A stretch of DNA of 64,000 nucleotides from Bacillus sp. BA3 (GTDB taxonomy: Bacteria; Bacillota; Bacilli; Bacillales; DSM-1321), in contig PIZR01000001.1 of assembly GCA_002835675.1 (NCBI GenBank), positions 534,074 through 598,073 of the forward strand, given 5' to 3'. Under the pieces are notes generated by a model that made no database searches, was not told where the DNA came from, and saw only the letters and a list, made by a program, of their open reading frames with translations. Of the stretch, positions 1 through 8,370 are shown piece after piece (the first letter of the stretch is position 1; each line of letters starts with the position of its first letter). A program made the position numbers and the translations under genes.

Positions 1-634
1 GTGCATATAGAAGTATTTCCCCCAAGTCGTAAAAATCCTGCCTTTTCAGCTGCAACATGGATTCTTTAGTAAAATCGGCCGAATTGATTTTTTTAGACAA
101 ACCAAAGTCTATCAAAATGGGCTGATTGTTCTTTAGTAAAATATTTGGTATACGTAAATCTTGATGGGAAATGTCATGGTCATGTAGATAAGATACTAAA
201 ACGACCAGCTCATCCAGAAAAAATAGAGACTCTTTCTCATTGAATGTTATATGATTCAAGAAAATATGGTCTTCCAAATTATCTCCTTCTATGAAATCCA
301 TCACAAAATAAACATTTCCCTCATGTGAAAATTTCTCGTGAAATTTGGGGATGTTTTTGTGGTTTAACATTCGTAAAATGGAAATTTCATTTTCAAACTG
401 CTTCAGCTCTTTTTTGCTGCGGCGTTTACTTTTCCGGAGCTGCTTGATCACTATATTTTCTTTTTTTTTCAAATCATTGCAAAGATAAATAATACCGTAG
501 CTTCCTGTTCCGATTACAGCTTTTACCTCGTAACGGTAATTCAAAACCACTCCTTTTTTTAAAGGTATATCCACGAAAAATTGGTAGAACTTTCTAAATG
601 TACGCAAAATTGAAACTTTCCTCACCACTTTCAT
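1..634 (-). CDS. Serine/threonine protein kinase, partial (C-terminus beyond window)
   Basis: Reading the minus strand from ATG 634 gives 211 codons that stay open to the window edge, so the end is missing. The protein kinase fold is plain: glycine loop GTGSYG, ATP-binding lysine in VIKQ, catalytic loop HQDLRIPN and metal-binding IDFG. The catalytic loop has HQD where HRD is usual, but the Asp and Asn are present. The kinase is of the small soluble bacterial Hanks type (like B. subtilis YbdM/PrkD); no membrane segment is seen in the visible part. The start is uncertain: ATG 634 has no good ribosome site, while TTG 544 sits 6 nt after AAGGAG and would give a protein beginning just before the glycine loop. 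Targets cannot be read from the context. Confidence 0.85.
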   Translation of the reverse strand, partial: MKVVRKVSILRTFRKFYQFFVDIPLKKGVVLNYRYEVKAVIGTGSYGIIYLCNDLKKKENIVIKQLRKSKRRSKKELKQFENEISILRMLNHKNIPKFHEKFSHEGNVYFVMDFIEGDNLEDHIFLNHITFNEKESLFFLDELVVLVSYLHDHDISHQDLRIPNILLKNNQPILIDFGLSKKINSADFTKESMLQLKRQDFYDLGEILLYA

Positions 635-872
635 CTATTCAAGTCAAGAACAAAAAAGTCCGTTATTAATTAAGCTGGAAATATGAATGAACATGGATAG
701 TTTAACACTGATTTTTGATAATGCGGTAATGAAAGTCATTTCTTCGGGGAATTCTTTTGATAGTTCACAATTATAAATTTTTCCTGTAATTTCACATTAT
801 GAAATTATATGGTTTTTAAAAATATTAAGTTTACTATAATGAATTCATAATAAAAGAGTAGGAGGTGATGAG

Positions 873-1335
873 GTGGATGGGCGCGAGTTGAGAAGTTGCT
901 TTGGGAAATCCCTAACCGGCGTCACAATAGTGAGCTGGTTTGATGGAAAGTTCAAAAGGGGATTACTGTGAATTCTTTTCCTTCGGTTTCCTTGGATCCA
1001 CCGCTTGCTTTAGTATTCATAAAGAAGCAAAAGCCTGCACTAGCAAGAAAGATAAATCTTTTACCATTAATATTTTGTCGGATGAACAGGAAGCCATTGC
1101 ATGGCAATTTGCGGGCAGCAAATAGGAAACGCTTGAAACCGACTGGGATAACAAGGGAATTTCGCCAAAAATAAATGGAAGTGTTGCCTGGATGGAATGC
1201 AAACCATGGAGAGAGTATGATGCTGGTGATCATGTATTGTTCATCGGTGAAATCCAGGAGTTACATTCCGAATATTTGGAAGCGCTTACTTTTTATCGAG
1301 GGAAAATGGGGTCTGCTAAACAGCTTGTAAAATAA
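873..1335 (+). pseudogene. Flavin reductase (HpaC / DIM6-NTAB type), broken
   Basis: A good ribosome site (AGGAGGT) precedes GTG 873, but the protein is spread over three frames. Residues starting VDGRELRSCFGK run to about 950. ITVNSFPSVSLDPPLALV continues in another frame (about 962-1020). SIHKEAKACTSKKDKSFTIN follows in a third frame to an in-frame TAG at 1123, after which the same frame reads on through WDNKGISPKINGSVAWMECK to TAA 1333-1335. That is two frameshifts and one nonsense codon in a gene of normal length (about 154 codons). The family reduces FMN/FAD for a partner monooxygenase. The remnant of the likely partner follows 11 nt downstream. Confidence 0.85.
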
Positions 1336-1346
1336 GGGGGATTCTA

Positions 1347-1418
1347 ATGGGCATTAAAACCGGGGAAGAATATATTAATAGAATTAAATCAAGGAAACCG
1401 GAAGTCTGGCAGCTATGA
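1347..1418 (+). pseudogene. Truncated 4-hydroxyphenylacetate 3-monooxygenase (HpaB) stub
   Basis: A 24-codon reading frame starts at ATG 1347 after AGGGGG and reads MGIKTGEEYINRIKSRKPEV before a stop. This is the typical N-terminus of HpaB-type FADH2-dependent oxygenases (family knowledge: 'KTG.EYI.RI...KPEVW'). Everything after Val-Trp is lost; no further HpaB sequence is visible downstream. Together with the broken reductase upstream it marks a decayed two-component hydroxylase operon. The short length makes the identification tentative, but the neighbour supports it. Confidence 0.6.
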
Positions 1419-1496
1419 TAAACTACAGATCGAGCAAAATATTAAAACTAAAAGCAACATCGAATGTATAATATTGTTTTTTAGAGAATAAAAGAA

Positions 1497-1631
1497 TTCA
1501 CGCGTAAAGTAGCTAAACTCACGAGTAAAGCAGCAAAAATCCCAAGAAAAATCAATTTCACGAGTAAAGCAGCTGAATTCACGAGTAAACCGGCCAAATT
1601 CACGAGTAAAACAGTATAATTCACGAGGAAA
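1497..1631 (+). repeat. 21-bp tandem repeat, TTCACGAGTAAA core (seven copies)
   Basis: Copies of TTCACGAGTAAA or close variants begin at 1497, 1518, 1539 (degenerate), 1557, 1578, 1599 and 1620. The spacing is exactly 21 bp except for one 18-bp step. The 9 bp between cores vary. The same core, in the opposite orientation and with the same 21-bp spacing, recurs at 50719-50810. The spacing is a whole number of codons and one frame stays partly open, but there is no start codon or ribosome site, so I do not call it coding. Confidence 0.9.
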
Positions 1632-1748
1632 TTACGTAATGAAACCCATTGATTAAAGTGCCGTTAAACTGCCGGGTAAATGGTGTATATGCAAGATTGA
1701 AAGGTTAGTAACCCTAAATCATTAAGTTGAAAACTTTTTCTAATACGT

Positions 1749-1776
1749 TTGACAATTGGATTTATCGTGTTAATAT
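1749..1776 (+). promoter_or_regulatory. Sigma-A promoter of the thiamine operon
   Basis: TTGACA at 1749-1754 and TAATAT at 1771-1776 are 16 bp apart. They lie 35 bp upstream of the riboswitch, so transcription would start near 1783 and include the whole aptamer. Confidence 0.7.
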
Positions 1777-1810
1777 AAAGGCAAATGAAATTTAATATAC
1801 AATTTGTACC

Positions 1811-1923
1811 ACTAGGGGTGCTTTATAGGTGAAAGTTGATTTTTACCGCAGAAGCTGAGATTAAAGTATGACTTTAAGACCCTTAGAACCTGATCTGGTT
1901 TATACCAGCGTAGGGAAGTGGGG
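1811..1923 (+). promoter_or_regulatory. TPP riboswitch (THI element)
   Basis: The aptamer's conserved blocks appear in order: ACTAGGGGTGC, GCTGAGATTA, GACCCTTAGAACCTGAT, CTGGTTTATACCAGCGTAGG, GAAGTGGGG. It is followed by a transcription terminator at 1959-1998 and then by tenA. In this family TPP binding favours the terminator, so the operon is expressed when thiamine pyrophosphate is scarce. Confidence 0.97.
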
Positions 1924-1958
1924 TCTGGAACAATACGTTTCTGTATTATTTCAAGTAC

Positions 1959-1998
1959 AACCACTTTCTTTACGTTTAAGAAAGTGGTTTTTTGTTTG
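1959..1998 (+). terminator. Riboswitch expression-platform terminator
   Basis: A perfect 12-bp stem (AACCACTTTCTT / AAGAAAGTGGTT) with a 7-nt loop is followed by TTTTTTG. It sits directly after the TPP aptamer and acts as its off state. Confidence 0.9.
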
Positions 1999-2068
1999 CA
2001 AAAAAAGGGGTGATAAAAGTTTTTTTCCGTAACATTGATTAAAAAAAAATAATTTGGAGGTAATGGTC

Positions 2069-2752
2069 ATGAAATTTTCAGAGGAAATTCGTCAGGAAGT
2101 GGATCACATTTGGGAAGCTAGCTTTAATCACCCGTTTGTTGCAGGAATAGGAGATGGCACTTTGCCATTGGAGTGTTTCCGTTTCTATGTTATGCAAGAT
2201 TCCTATTATTTATCTCATTTTGCTAGGGTTCAAGCTTTAGGAGCAGTTAAAGCTACTGATTTACATACAACAAGCAGGCTTGCCGGCCATGCACAAGGAA
2301 CATATGAAGCGGAGTTGAAGCTTCATGAGAATTTTTCTGAGAGATTAGGGATCACAAAAGAAGAACGGGATAATTTCAAACCAGCCCCGACCGCTTATGC
2401 TTATACTTCCCATATGTATCGTGCGGCTTATTCGGGACATTTAGGAGATGTTATTGCAGCTATCTTGCCGTGTTACTGGCTTTATTATGAAATAGGTGAA
2501 AAGCTGCAAGGGTGCATGCCGGAGGAGCCGATTTATCAAGAATGGATAGCGGCTTACGGAGGGGAGTGGTTCCGCACTTTGGTGGAAGAACAAATTGCGA
2601 GGCTTGATGAGATTGCTGAAAAAGTGACAGACGAAGATAAGGAAAGAATGAAAGAGCATTTTATCCTCAGCAGCCAATATGAATACTCATTTTGGGAAAT
2701 GGCTTATCGTTTAGAGACATGGCCTGTGCATAAGGAAACACTAGAAGTATAA
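2069..2752 (+). CDS. tenA: Thiaminase II / aminopyrimidine aminohydrolase TenA
   Basis: TenA hydrolyses aminopyrimidines released from degraded thiamine so that the pyrimidine half can be re-used. The 227-residue protein follows B. subtilis TenA closely throughout (HPFV.GIGDGTLP, QDSYYL.HFA, PTAY.YTSHMYR). The catalytic Cys135 (LPCYWLYYE) and Glu205 (SSQYEYSFWEMAY) are in place. ATG 2069 is chosen because GGAGG lies 8 nt upstream; ATG 2063 would leave only 2 nt. It is the first gene after the TPP riboswitch and is followed after 14 nt by ykoE. Confidence 0.97.
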   Translation: MKFSEEIRQEVDHIWEASFNHPFVAGIGDGTLPLECFRFYVMQDSYYLSHFARVQALGAVKATDLHTTSRLAGHAQGTYEAELKLHENFSERLGITKEERDNFKPAPTAYAYTSHMYRAAYSGHLGDVIAAILPCYWLYYEIGEKLQGCMPEEPIYQEWIAAYGGEWFRTLVEEQIARLDEIAEKVTDEDKERMKEHFILSSQYEYSFWEMAYRLETWPVHKETLEV

Positions 2753-2766
2753 AGGGGAATGAAACA

Positions 2767-3351
2767 ATGAAAAAAGGTTTGAAATTAACGAACATATTGG
2801 TCACGATCGTGATTGCGGTAGCATTTGGAATCGTTTATATCCTTTGGGGTTCGATTTATTATTCCGTTAAACCGTTAGGATTACATCTGGATCAACTTAT
2901 TTATGGAATGTGGTTTATAGCTGGCCCCGTCGCCTTCTTAATTTTACGGAAACCGGGCGTGGCACTTTTGGCGGAGATAGCTGCAGCTTCCGGGGAGTTC
3001 TTCCTTGGTTCACCATGGGGGCTGACCGTACTGTTATATGGGGTGGTACAAGGTTTGTTCGCGGAACTGGTGTTCATGGCTTTCAAATATAAAAAATTCA
3101 ATATGCCGGTGGCCGTTTTAGCTGCGATAGCTTCCTGCCTGGCATCAGTTATTATGGATTTTGCATACGGGGAAATAGGTGCGCTTTCAACTTGGAATCT
3201 ATCGTTATTCATGATAGCGAGGTTTGTGGGTTCCATATTCTTTGCAGGTGTGACCGCTTATTATCTAGTTAAAGTCCTGGAAGCAACAGGAGTAACAAAT
3301 CTTGTGCGTCCGGTTTCAAATAAAGATTATGCAGAACTGGATCAAAAGTAG
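2767..3351 (+). CDS. ykoE: Thiamine-related ECF transporter S component YkoE
   Basis: This 194-residue protein is almost entirely hydrophobic, with about five to six membrane segments. It carries the YkoE pattern (YGIWFI, LRKPG.ALL.EI.AA, G.VQGL.AE.VF). It is the substrate-binding subunit of an ECF-type importer thought to take up the hydroxymethylpyrimidine moiety or thiamine precursors. The energising ATPase and T subunit follow at once, giving a complete ykoEDC set. In B. subtilis ykoEDC is a separate TPP-riboswitch operon; here it sits inside the tenA-thi operon. Confidence 0.93.
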   Translation: MKKGLKLTNILVTIVIAVAFGIVYILWGSIYYSVKPLGLHLDQLIYGMWFIAGPVAFLILRKPGVALLAEIAAASGEFFLGSPWGLTVLLYGVVQGLFAELVFMAFKYKKFNMPVAVLAAIASCLASVIMDFAYGEIGALSTWNLSLFMIARFVGSIFFAGVTAYYLVKVLEATGVTNLVRPVSNKDYAELDQK

Positions 3352-3363
3352 AGGTTGAGGGCC

Positions 3364-4827
3364 ATGGAACCAATCGTTTCTGTTGAAAAGTTAAGAATGA
3401 AATATCCCGGTGATGAATCTTTGATATTCAAGGACCTATCATTAACGTTTGATCAAGGAGAAAAAGTGCTATTGTTGGGGCCATCAGGTTGTGGTAAGTC
3501 GACCCTTTTACAAGTGTTAAGCGGATTGATTCCGAATTCCATCGAAGTACCGATGAAAGCGGAAAAATTGAAATGCCCTTCTTCGTGGGGGTATGTTTTT
3601 CAAGATCCTGATAGTCAGTTTTGCATGCCATTTGCCGATGAGGAAATTGCCTTCGTCCTTGAGAATCTTTCCGTCCCTAAAGAAGAAATGAAAGAGAAGA
3701 TTCAAAATCATTTCCGTAAAGTAGGATTGAACCTGGGCCATACAAGTATTGAAACATTATCAGGCGGGATGAAACAGCGTCTGGCAATCGCTTCAGTATT
3801 GGCCCTTGAACCAGAAGTGATATTTTTAGATGAGCCAACCGCCATGCTTGATCCGGAAGGAACGAAAGAAATCTGGGAATTGCTGAAGGAAGTCGGACGA
3901 GACAAAACGGTTATTATCGTCGAGCATAAAATTGACCATGTTTTAGAATTCATCGAACGAATCGTGCTTTTTAACGATGATGGTCAAATCATAGCTGATG
4001 GTCCAAGAGACACCATTCTTTCACTATATAAAAATGAAATGAAGGAATATGGAATTTGGTTCCCAGGTGTTTGGGGTGAATATATACAGAATTATGCACC
4101 GATTCGGGAACACCCATTTACAGATGATTCACCTCTTATGAATGTGCAAGGCTTTAGCGGTTTTCGGAATAAAGAGGAAAAAATCAAGGTTGACGAGCTG
4201 AAGGTCCATTCAGGTGAATGGATTGTAATCAGGGGTGAAAATGGCGCGGGGAAGAGTACACTTTTGCATGCACTGATGCAGTTCATAAAAACGAATGGTA
4301 AGTATGAATTATTGGGAACACCGATTAAAAAGGTGAAAAATCCAACGGATCATATGACGTTTGTCTTTCAAAATCCCGAGTTTCAGTTCGTTGCAAATAC
4401 TGTATACGAAGAGATTGCTTATTCATTGCGAATTGATAAAAGGCCGCAACAAGAAATAGATGAGAGAGTCCGCTCATTGCTTAAAGTGTTCCGCCTGGAG
4501 GCACATCGGGATAAACACCCGTTTCAATTATCAATGGGTCAAAAGCGTCGCTTAAGCGTAGCCGCCTCAATCGTAATAGACAAAAAAATCATTCTCCTGG
4601 ATGAGCCAACCTTTGGCCAAGATTCGAAAAATACCTTTGCATTACTGGAATGGTTTGAGGAATATCGAAGGCGTGGAATAACAGTGATCATGGTAACTCA
4701 TGATGATCATATTTCAAAAAACTTTGCAACCAGGATCTGGACGGTTAAGGATGGAAACGTAATAAGTGATGAAAACATTGTGCAATCAGGATTTGTGGAG
4801 ACCAAAGTTAAAAGGAGTGTCATGTAG
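3364..4827 (+). CDS. ykoD: ECF transporter ATPase YkoD (two fused ATP-binding domains)
   Basis: The protein has two ABC ATPase domains in one 487-residue chain. The first has Walker A GPSGCGKST (about residue 39), signature LSGGMKQR and Walker B VIFLDEPTAMLDP. The second has GENGAGKST, a degenerate signature LSMGQKRR and IILLDEPTFGQD. It powers the YkoE/YkoC importer from the cytoplasmic face. ATG 3364 follows GAGG at 3351-3354; a TTG at 3355 is possible but lacks room for a ribosome site. Its stop codon is directly followed by the ykoC start. Confidence 0.93.
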   Translation: MEPIVSVEKLRMKYPGDESLIFKDLSLTFDQGEKVLLLGPSGCGKSTLLQVLSGLIPNSIEVPMKAEKLKCPSSWGYVFQDPDSQFCMPFADEEIAFVLENLSVPKEEMKEKIQNHFRKVGLNLGHTSIETLSGGMKQRLAIASVLALEPEVIFLDEPTAMLDPEGTKEIWELLKEVGRDKTVIIVEHKIDHVLEFIERIVLFNDDGQIIADGPRDTILSLYKNEMKEYGIWFPGVWGEYIQNYAPIREHPFTDDSPLMNVQGFSGFRNKEEKIKVDELKVHSGEWIVIRGENGAGKSTLLHALMQFIKTNGKYELLGTPIKKVKNPTDHMTFVFQNPEFQFVANTVYEEIAYSLRIDKRPQQEIDERVRSLLKVFRLEAHRDKHPFQLSMGQKRRLSVAASIVIDKKIILLDEPTFGQDSKNTFALLEWFEEYRRRGITVIMVTHDDHISKNFATRIWTVKDGNVISDENIVQSGFVETKVKRSVM

Positions 4828-5604
4828 ATGAATGATTCAAATGCAGAAACATGGCTCCATAGAATTAATCCAAGCCTTAAACTTGGTGTACTGATTGTGT
4901 TATGCATCGTGGCGTTATTCATTCATGACCTGAATTATATGTTGAATATCACCATTGGCGTATTACTTTTATTTTTGTTTTTTACCGGGCATTCGATAAA
5001 ACGCATCTTACTTTTGTCGATTCCCTTTTGTTTCATTTTTATCTCCACCTCTTCTGCAATGATATTATTCGGGCAAGGTGAGACGCTTTGGTTTGAGTGG
5101 GGCCTTATATCGATTACTGAAGAAAGTTTCATGAGGGGATTACTGGTAGGCTTTCGAGCTTTGTTCTTTGCGGTCCTTGGCTTAACTTTTTCCTTAACTA
5201 CGAGGCCAGTGAACTTGTTTTATTCGTTAATGCAGCAAGTTAAGCTTAAACCGAAATATGCCTATAGTTTCATGGCGGCATTAAGGCTGATTCCCATCAT
5301 GATGGAGGAGTTCCAAACGATACGAAATGCGATGAAGGTACGCGGCTTCGAAAGGGGAAAAGGGATAAAAGCGTTATATTTTAAAATGAAAGCCTATTCC
5401 ATCCCGTTGTTATCCGGAAGCATAAGACGTGCTCACCGAATCGCGGTTGCGATGGAAGCAAAGCGATTTACAGACACACGAGAACGAACATTCTATTATG
5501 AGTTTGGGTTTTCAAAAAAGGACCATGGTTTCATTTTGTATTTTATCATCCTGTTGTTGGCCGGCTTTTATCTGTCGATTCAATTCCCGTTAGTTTCTAT
5601 TTGA
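4828..5604 (+). CDS. ykoC: ECF transporter transmembrane T component YkoC
   Basis: This 258-residue membrane protein has several hydrophobic segments and a central cytoplasmic helix region. There the T-component motif (A-x-x-x-R-G type) appears as MKVRGFERG, which couples to the ATPase, followed by a second motif, VAMEAKRF. It begins on the base after the ykoD stop, so the two are translationally coupled. It bridges YkoE and YkoD in the membrane. Confidence 0.93.
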   Translation: MNDSNAETWLHRINPSLKLGVLIVLCIVALFIHDLNYMLNITIGVLLLFLFFTGHSIKRILLLSIPFCFIFISTSSAMILFGQGETLWFEWGLISITEESFMRGLLVGFRALFFAVLGLTFSLTTRPVNLFYSLMQQVKLKPKYAYSFMAALRLIPIMMEEFQTIRNAMKVRGFERGKGIKALYFKMKAYSIPLLSGSIRRAHRIAVAMEAKRFTDTRERTFYYEFGFSKKDHGFILYFIILLLAGFYLSIQFPLVSI

Positions 5605-5644
5605 TTTTATGAGATTGTAACTTTACTTGTTAGGAGTCCTTAGT

Positions 5645-6256
5645 ATGAATGCACATGAATTGCATATTATTTCTACTGGGAAACAGCCAATTGAAAAGTT
5701 TGTGGAAATCGCTTCAAACATTCAGGAACATGTTGATTTCTTTTATCTAAGGGAAAAGCATATGAGTGCATCGGAACTTTATCGAGCAGTGACCCTGCTA
5801 CATGATAATAAGATCCCGCTTTCTAAGATCATCATTAATGATCGGGTGGATGTAGCTTGGGTACACAAAGTATTTGGTGTGCAATTGGCTTTTCATAGTT
5901 TAGATGCGGGAGTCGTAAAAGGAGCTTTTCCAGGGATGAATGTTGGCTGTTCGATCCATTCCATGGATGAAGCGAATGCCGCATTCAGCAAAGGGGCCGA
6001 TTACGCGATATATGGACATGTTTTTGAAACGGATTCAAAAATCGGCCTTCCTCCTAGGGGAGTTGAGGAGCTTCATGCAATCTCAAGAAATGTCAATCTT
6101 CCGATAATTGCGATAGGCGGAATAACACCTTTCAATTGCCAAATCGTGCTGGATGCGGGGGCACGTGGAATTGCGGTCATGTCAGGGGTTCTTGAAGCTG
6201 AAAATCCGATTGAAGCCGTTAAAGAATATGCGAAGTCTTTGGGAAAGGAGACATAA
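5645..6256 (+). CDS. tenI: Thiazole tautomerase TenI
   Basis: This TIM-barrel protein of the ThiE/TenI family is 203 residues long. B. subtilis TenI isomerises the thiazole product made by ThiG rather than acting as thiamine phosphate synthase. Here the C-terminal phosphate-binding part (IAIGGITP, GIAVMSG) and the active-site region around FGHVFETDSK.G resemble TenI more than ThiE. ATG 5645 is set by AGGAG 8 nt upstream. One base separates it from thiO. Confidence 0.92.
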   Translation: MNAHELHIISTGKQPIEKFVEIASNIQEHVDFFYLREKHMSASELYRAVTLLHDNKIPLSKIIINDRVDVAWVHKVFGVQLAFHSLDAGVVKGAFPGMNVGCSIHSMDEANAAFSKGADYAIYGHVFETDSKIGLPPRGVEELHAISRNVNLPIIAIGGITPFNCQIVLDAGARGIAVMSGVLEAENPIEAVKEYAKSLGKET

Positions 6257-6257
6257 G

Positions 6258-7382
6258 ATGAATTCCATATATGATGCAATCATTGTTGGGGGAGGAGTAA
6301 TAGGTGGATCCATTGCTTTTCAATTAGCCAAACGAGGTAAAAAGGTCCTTTTATTGGAAAAAGATAGACTTGCCAGCAAAGCATCCAGTGCTGCAGCCGG
6401 GATGTTAGGGGCACAAGCCGAGTTGGATGCTGATAACCCGCTTTTTACATTGGCAAGCCGAAGCAGGGGGATGTTTCCTGCACTGGCGGAAGAATTAAAA
6501 GACATAAGTGGAATAGACATCGAATTAGTGAACAAGGGCATGTTCAAGGTGGCGCTAACGAATGATCAGGTAGCCGAGTTGAAGAACATGATTAGAGCCC
6601 AGCAAGATGCGGGACTTGAGGCTGAATGGCTATCGACTGCCGAAATAAGGAAAACGGAACCGCTTCTTTCGGATGAGATTAAAGGAGCCATGTTCATTCC
6701 TAAGGATGGACAAGTTTCAGCCACTAGGCTGTCGCTCGCTTTTACTGAATCTGCCGCTGCCCTTGGTGTAGATATAAAGGAATTTGTTCATGTCTCCGAC
6801 TTAGTTACTGAAAACGGAAGTGTAACGGGAGTGGTGACGAACATAGGTGCATTTTCATGTGAAAATGTCATCGTGGCAGGTGGGGCTTGGAGTGCTTTCC
6901 TCCTTGAAAAATCAGGGATGAAACTAGACAGTTATCCTGTAAAGGGAGAGTGCTTTTCCGTCCTGACCGAACGTCCATTGCTTGAAAAAACGGTCTTCTC
7001 GCATGGCTGCTATCTTGTGCCCAAAGTAGGCGGAAGAATCATTGTCGGGGCAACGGTTAAGGCGGGCACTTTCGATCAAAAGGTAAGTCTTGACGGGATT
7101 TCTACTTTAATAGAAAGAGCAACGCAATTGCTTCCGGCGATTAAAGGGACCGAATTGGAAAAGACCTGGGCAGGTATACGCCCACAAACTGGGGACGGCT
7201 TGCCGTACTTTGGTGAACATCCGGCATGCAAAGGGCTTTTCATTGCAACGGGGCACTACAGGAATGGCATCCTGCTTTCTCCAATTACAGGTGTACTTAT
7301 AGCGGATATTTTAGAAAGGAAGACAAATCCCGAATGGTCCGCTTTTCGATTGGATCGTTCGATACAGACCCTTTTTTCTTAA
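6258..7382 (+). CDS. thiO: Glycine oxidase ThiO
   Basis: ThiO is an FAD-dependent oxidase that converts glycine to the imine needed for the thiazole ring. The 374-residue protein opens with the dinucleotide-binding motif GGGVIGGSIAFQLAKRG and ends with the family block WAGIRPQTGDGLPYFG...GHYRNGILLSP. The start at ATG 6258 follows AAGGAG; longer readings run back into tenI and are not real. It belongs to the tenI-thiO-thiS-thiG-thiF block that is conserved in bacilli. Confidence 0.96.
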   Translation: MNSIYDAIIVGGGVIGGSIAFQLAKRGKKVLLLEKDRLASKASSAAAGMLGAQAELDADNPLFTLASRSRGMFPALAEELKDISGIDIELVNKGMFKVALTNDQVAELKNMIRAQQDAGLEAEWLSTAEIRKTEPLLSDEIKGAMFIPKDGQVSATRLSLAFTESAAALGVDIKEFVHVSDLVTENGSVTGVVTNIGAFSCENVIVAGGAWSAFLLEKSGMKLDSYPVKGECFSVLTERPLLEKTVFSHGCYLVPKVGGRIIVGATVKAGTFDQKVSLDGISTLIERATQLLPAIKGTELEKTWAGIRPQTGDGLPYFGEHPACKGLFIATGHYRNGILLSPITGVLIADILERKTNPEWSAFRLDRSIQTLFS

Positions 7383-7396
7383 TGGAGGTGGATGAA

Positions 7397-7600
7397 TTGG
7401 AATTGGTCATTAACGGCGAAAAAATACGGATTCCTGCCGATGAATCAACAGTTACAGGGCTTTTGCAACACTTTAATTTACATCAAAAAGTAGTGATTGT
7501 TGAATTGAATGATGAAATATTAGCAAAAGAAAGTTTAAGTGAAACACTTTTGTCAAATGGAGACAAGGTAGAGATTGTACATTTTGTAGGAGGCGGATGA
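7397..7600 (+). CDS. thiS: Sulfur carrier protein ThiS
   Basis: A 67-residue ubiquitin-like protein ending in the required Gly-Gly (HFVGGG), which ThiF adenylates and which then carries the thiocarboxylate sulfur to ThiG. The start is TTG 7397, 8 nt after GGAGG. An ATG at 7382 overlaps that ribosome site, and the TTG start gives the normal family length (about 66). Its stop overlaps the thiG ribosome-site region. Confidence 0.94.
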   Translation: MELVINGEKIRIPADESTVTGLLQHFNLHQKVVIVELNDEILAKESLSETLLSNGDKVEIVHFVGGG

Positions 7601-7602
7601 TT

Positions 7603-8370
7603 ATGTTAAAGATTGGTTCGTATGAATTTTCTTCAAGATTACTATTAGGTACTGGAAAATATCCAAATTTCGATGTTCAAAAGCAATCAGTGGAGGTTTC
7701 GGGGACGGAAATATTAACATTTGCGGTCCGGAGAATGAACATTTTTGAAGCCAGCCAGCCCAATTTTTTAGAAAAGCTTGATTTGAAAAAGTACACACTC
7801 CTTCCCAATACAGCAGGAGCTAAAACAGCCAAGGAAGCAGTGCGCATAGCCCATCTAGCAAAGGCATCTGGCTTATGTGACATGATTAAGGTAGAAGTCA
7901 TTGGCTGTCAAAAAACTTTGCTGCCTGATCCGATTGAAACATTGAAAGCTGCTGAAGAATTAGTGAAACTAGGATTCACCGTATTACCTTATACTTCGGA
8001 TGATGTGTTGCTCGCTAAACGCCTGGAAGAAGTGGGGTGCCATGCAATCATGCCTGGAGCTTCACCAATTGGCTCTGGTCAGGGCATTATAAACCCACTG
8101 AACTTACGCTTCATCATGGAACAATCTGAGGTTCCGGTAATTGTTGATGCAGGGATTGGAACTCCCTCCGATGCGGTTATCGCCATGGAATTAGGGGCGG
8201 ATGGCGTATTGCTTAACACTGCTGTTTCGGGAGCAAAAGACCCCGTCAAAATGGCGAAAGCAATGAAACTTGCCATTGAGGCAGGTCGATTGGGGTATGA
8301 AGCAGGAAGAATCGAAAAAAATGATTACGCGATAGCAAGCAGTCCAGTTGAAGGATTGAGCATTGGATGA
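7603..8370 (+). CDS. thiG: Thiazole synthase ThiG
   Basis: ThiG condenses 1-deoxy-D-xylulose-5-phosphate, dehydroglycine and ThiS-thiocarboxylate into the thiazole phosphate. The 255-residue barrel is near-identical in pattern to B. subtilis ThiG ([49 protein letters not shown]). The imine-forming Lys96 is in DMIKVEV. ATG 7603 is preferred over ATG 7597 because AGGAGG at 7588-7593 leaves 9 nt. Confidence 0.97.
   Translation: MLKIGSYEFSSRLLLGTGKYPNFDVQKQSVEVSGTEILTFAVRRMNIFEASQPNFLEKLDLKKYTLLPNTAGAKTAKEAVRIAHLAKASGLCDMIKVEVIGCQKTLLPDPIETLKAAEELVKLGFTVLPYTSDDVLLAKRLEEVGCHAIMPGASPIGSGQGIINPLNLRFIMEQSEVPVIVDAGIGTPSDAVIAMELGADGVLLNTAVSGAKDPVKMAKAMKLAIEAGRLGYEAGRIEKNDYAIASSPVEGLSIG

Noticed and set aside
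1491..1619. Seven-residue repeat protein (FTSKAAE-like) in the array
   Set aside because: One frame is open over the repeat, but there is no start codon or ribosome site and a stop follows at once; the inverted copy at 50719 is not open in the matching frame.
1497..1631. CRISPR-like array
   Set aside because: Unit length is only 21 bp with a 12-bp conserved core and 9-bp variable part; no cas genes and no 25-40-bp repeat/spacer structure.
7226..7396. Longer N-terminus for ThiS
   Set aside because: The extension overlaps thiO; TTG 7397 has the ribosome site and gives the family length.
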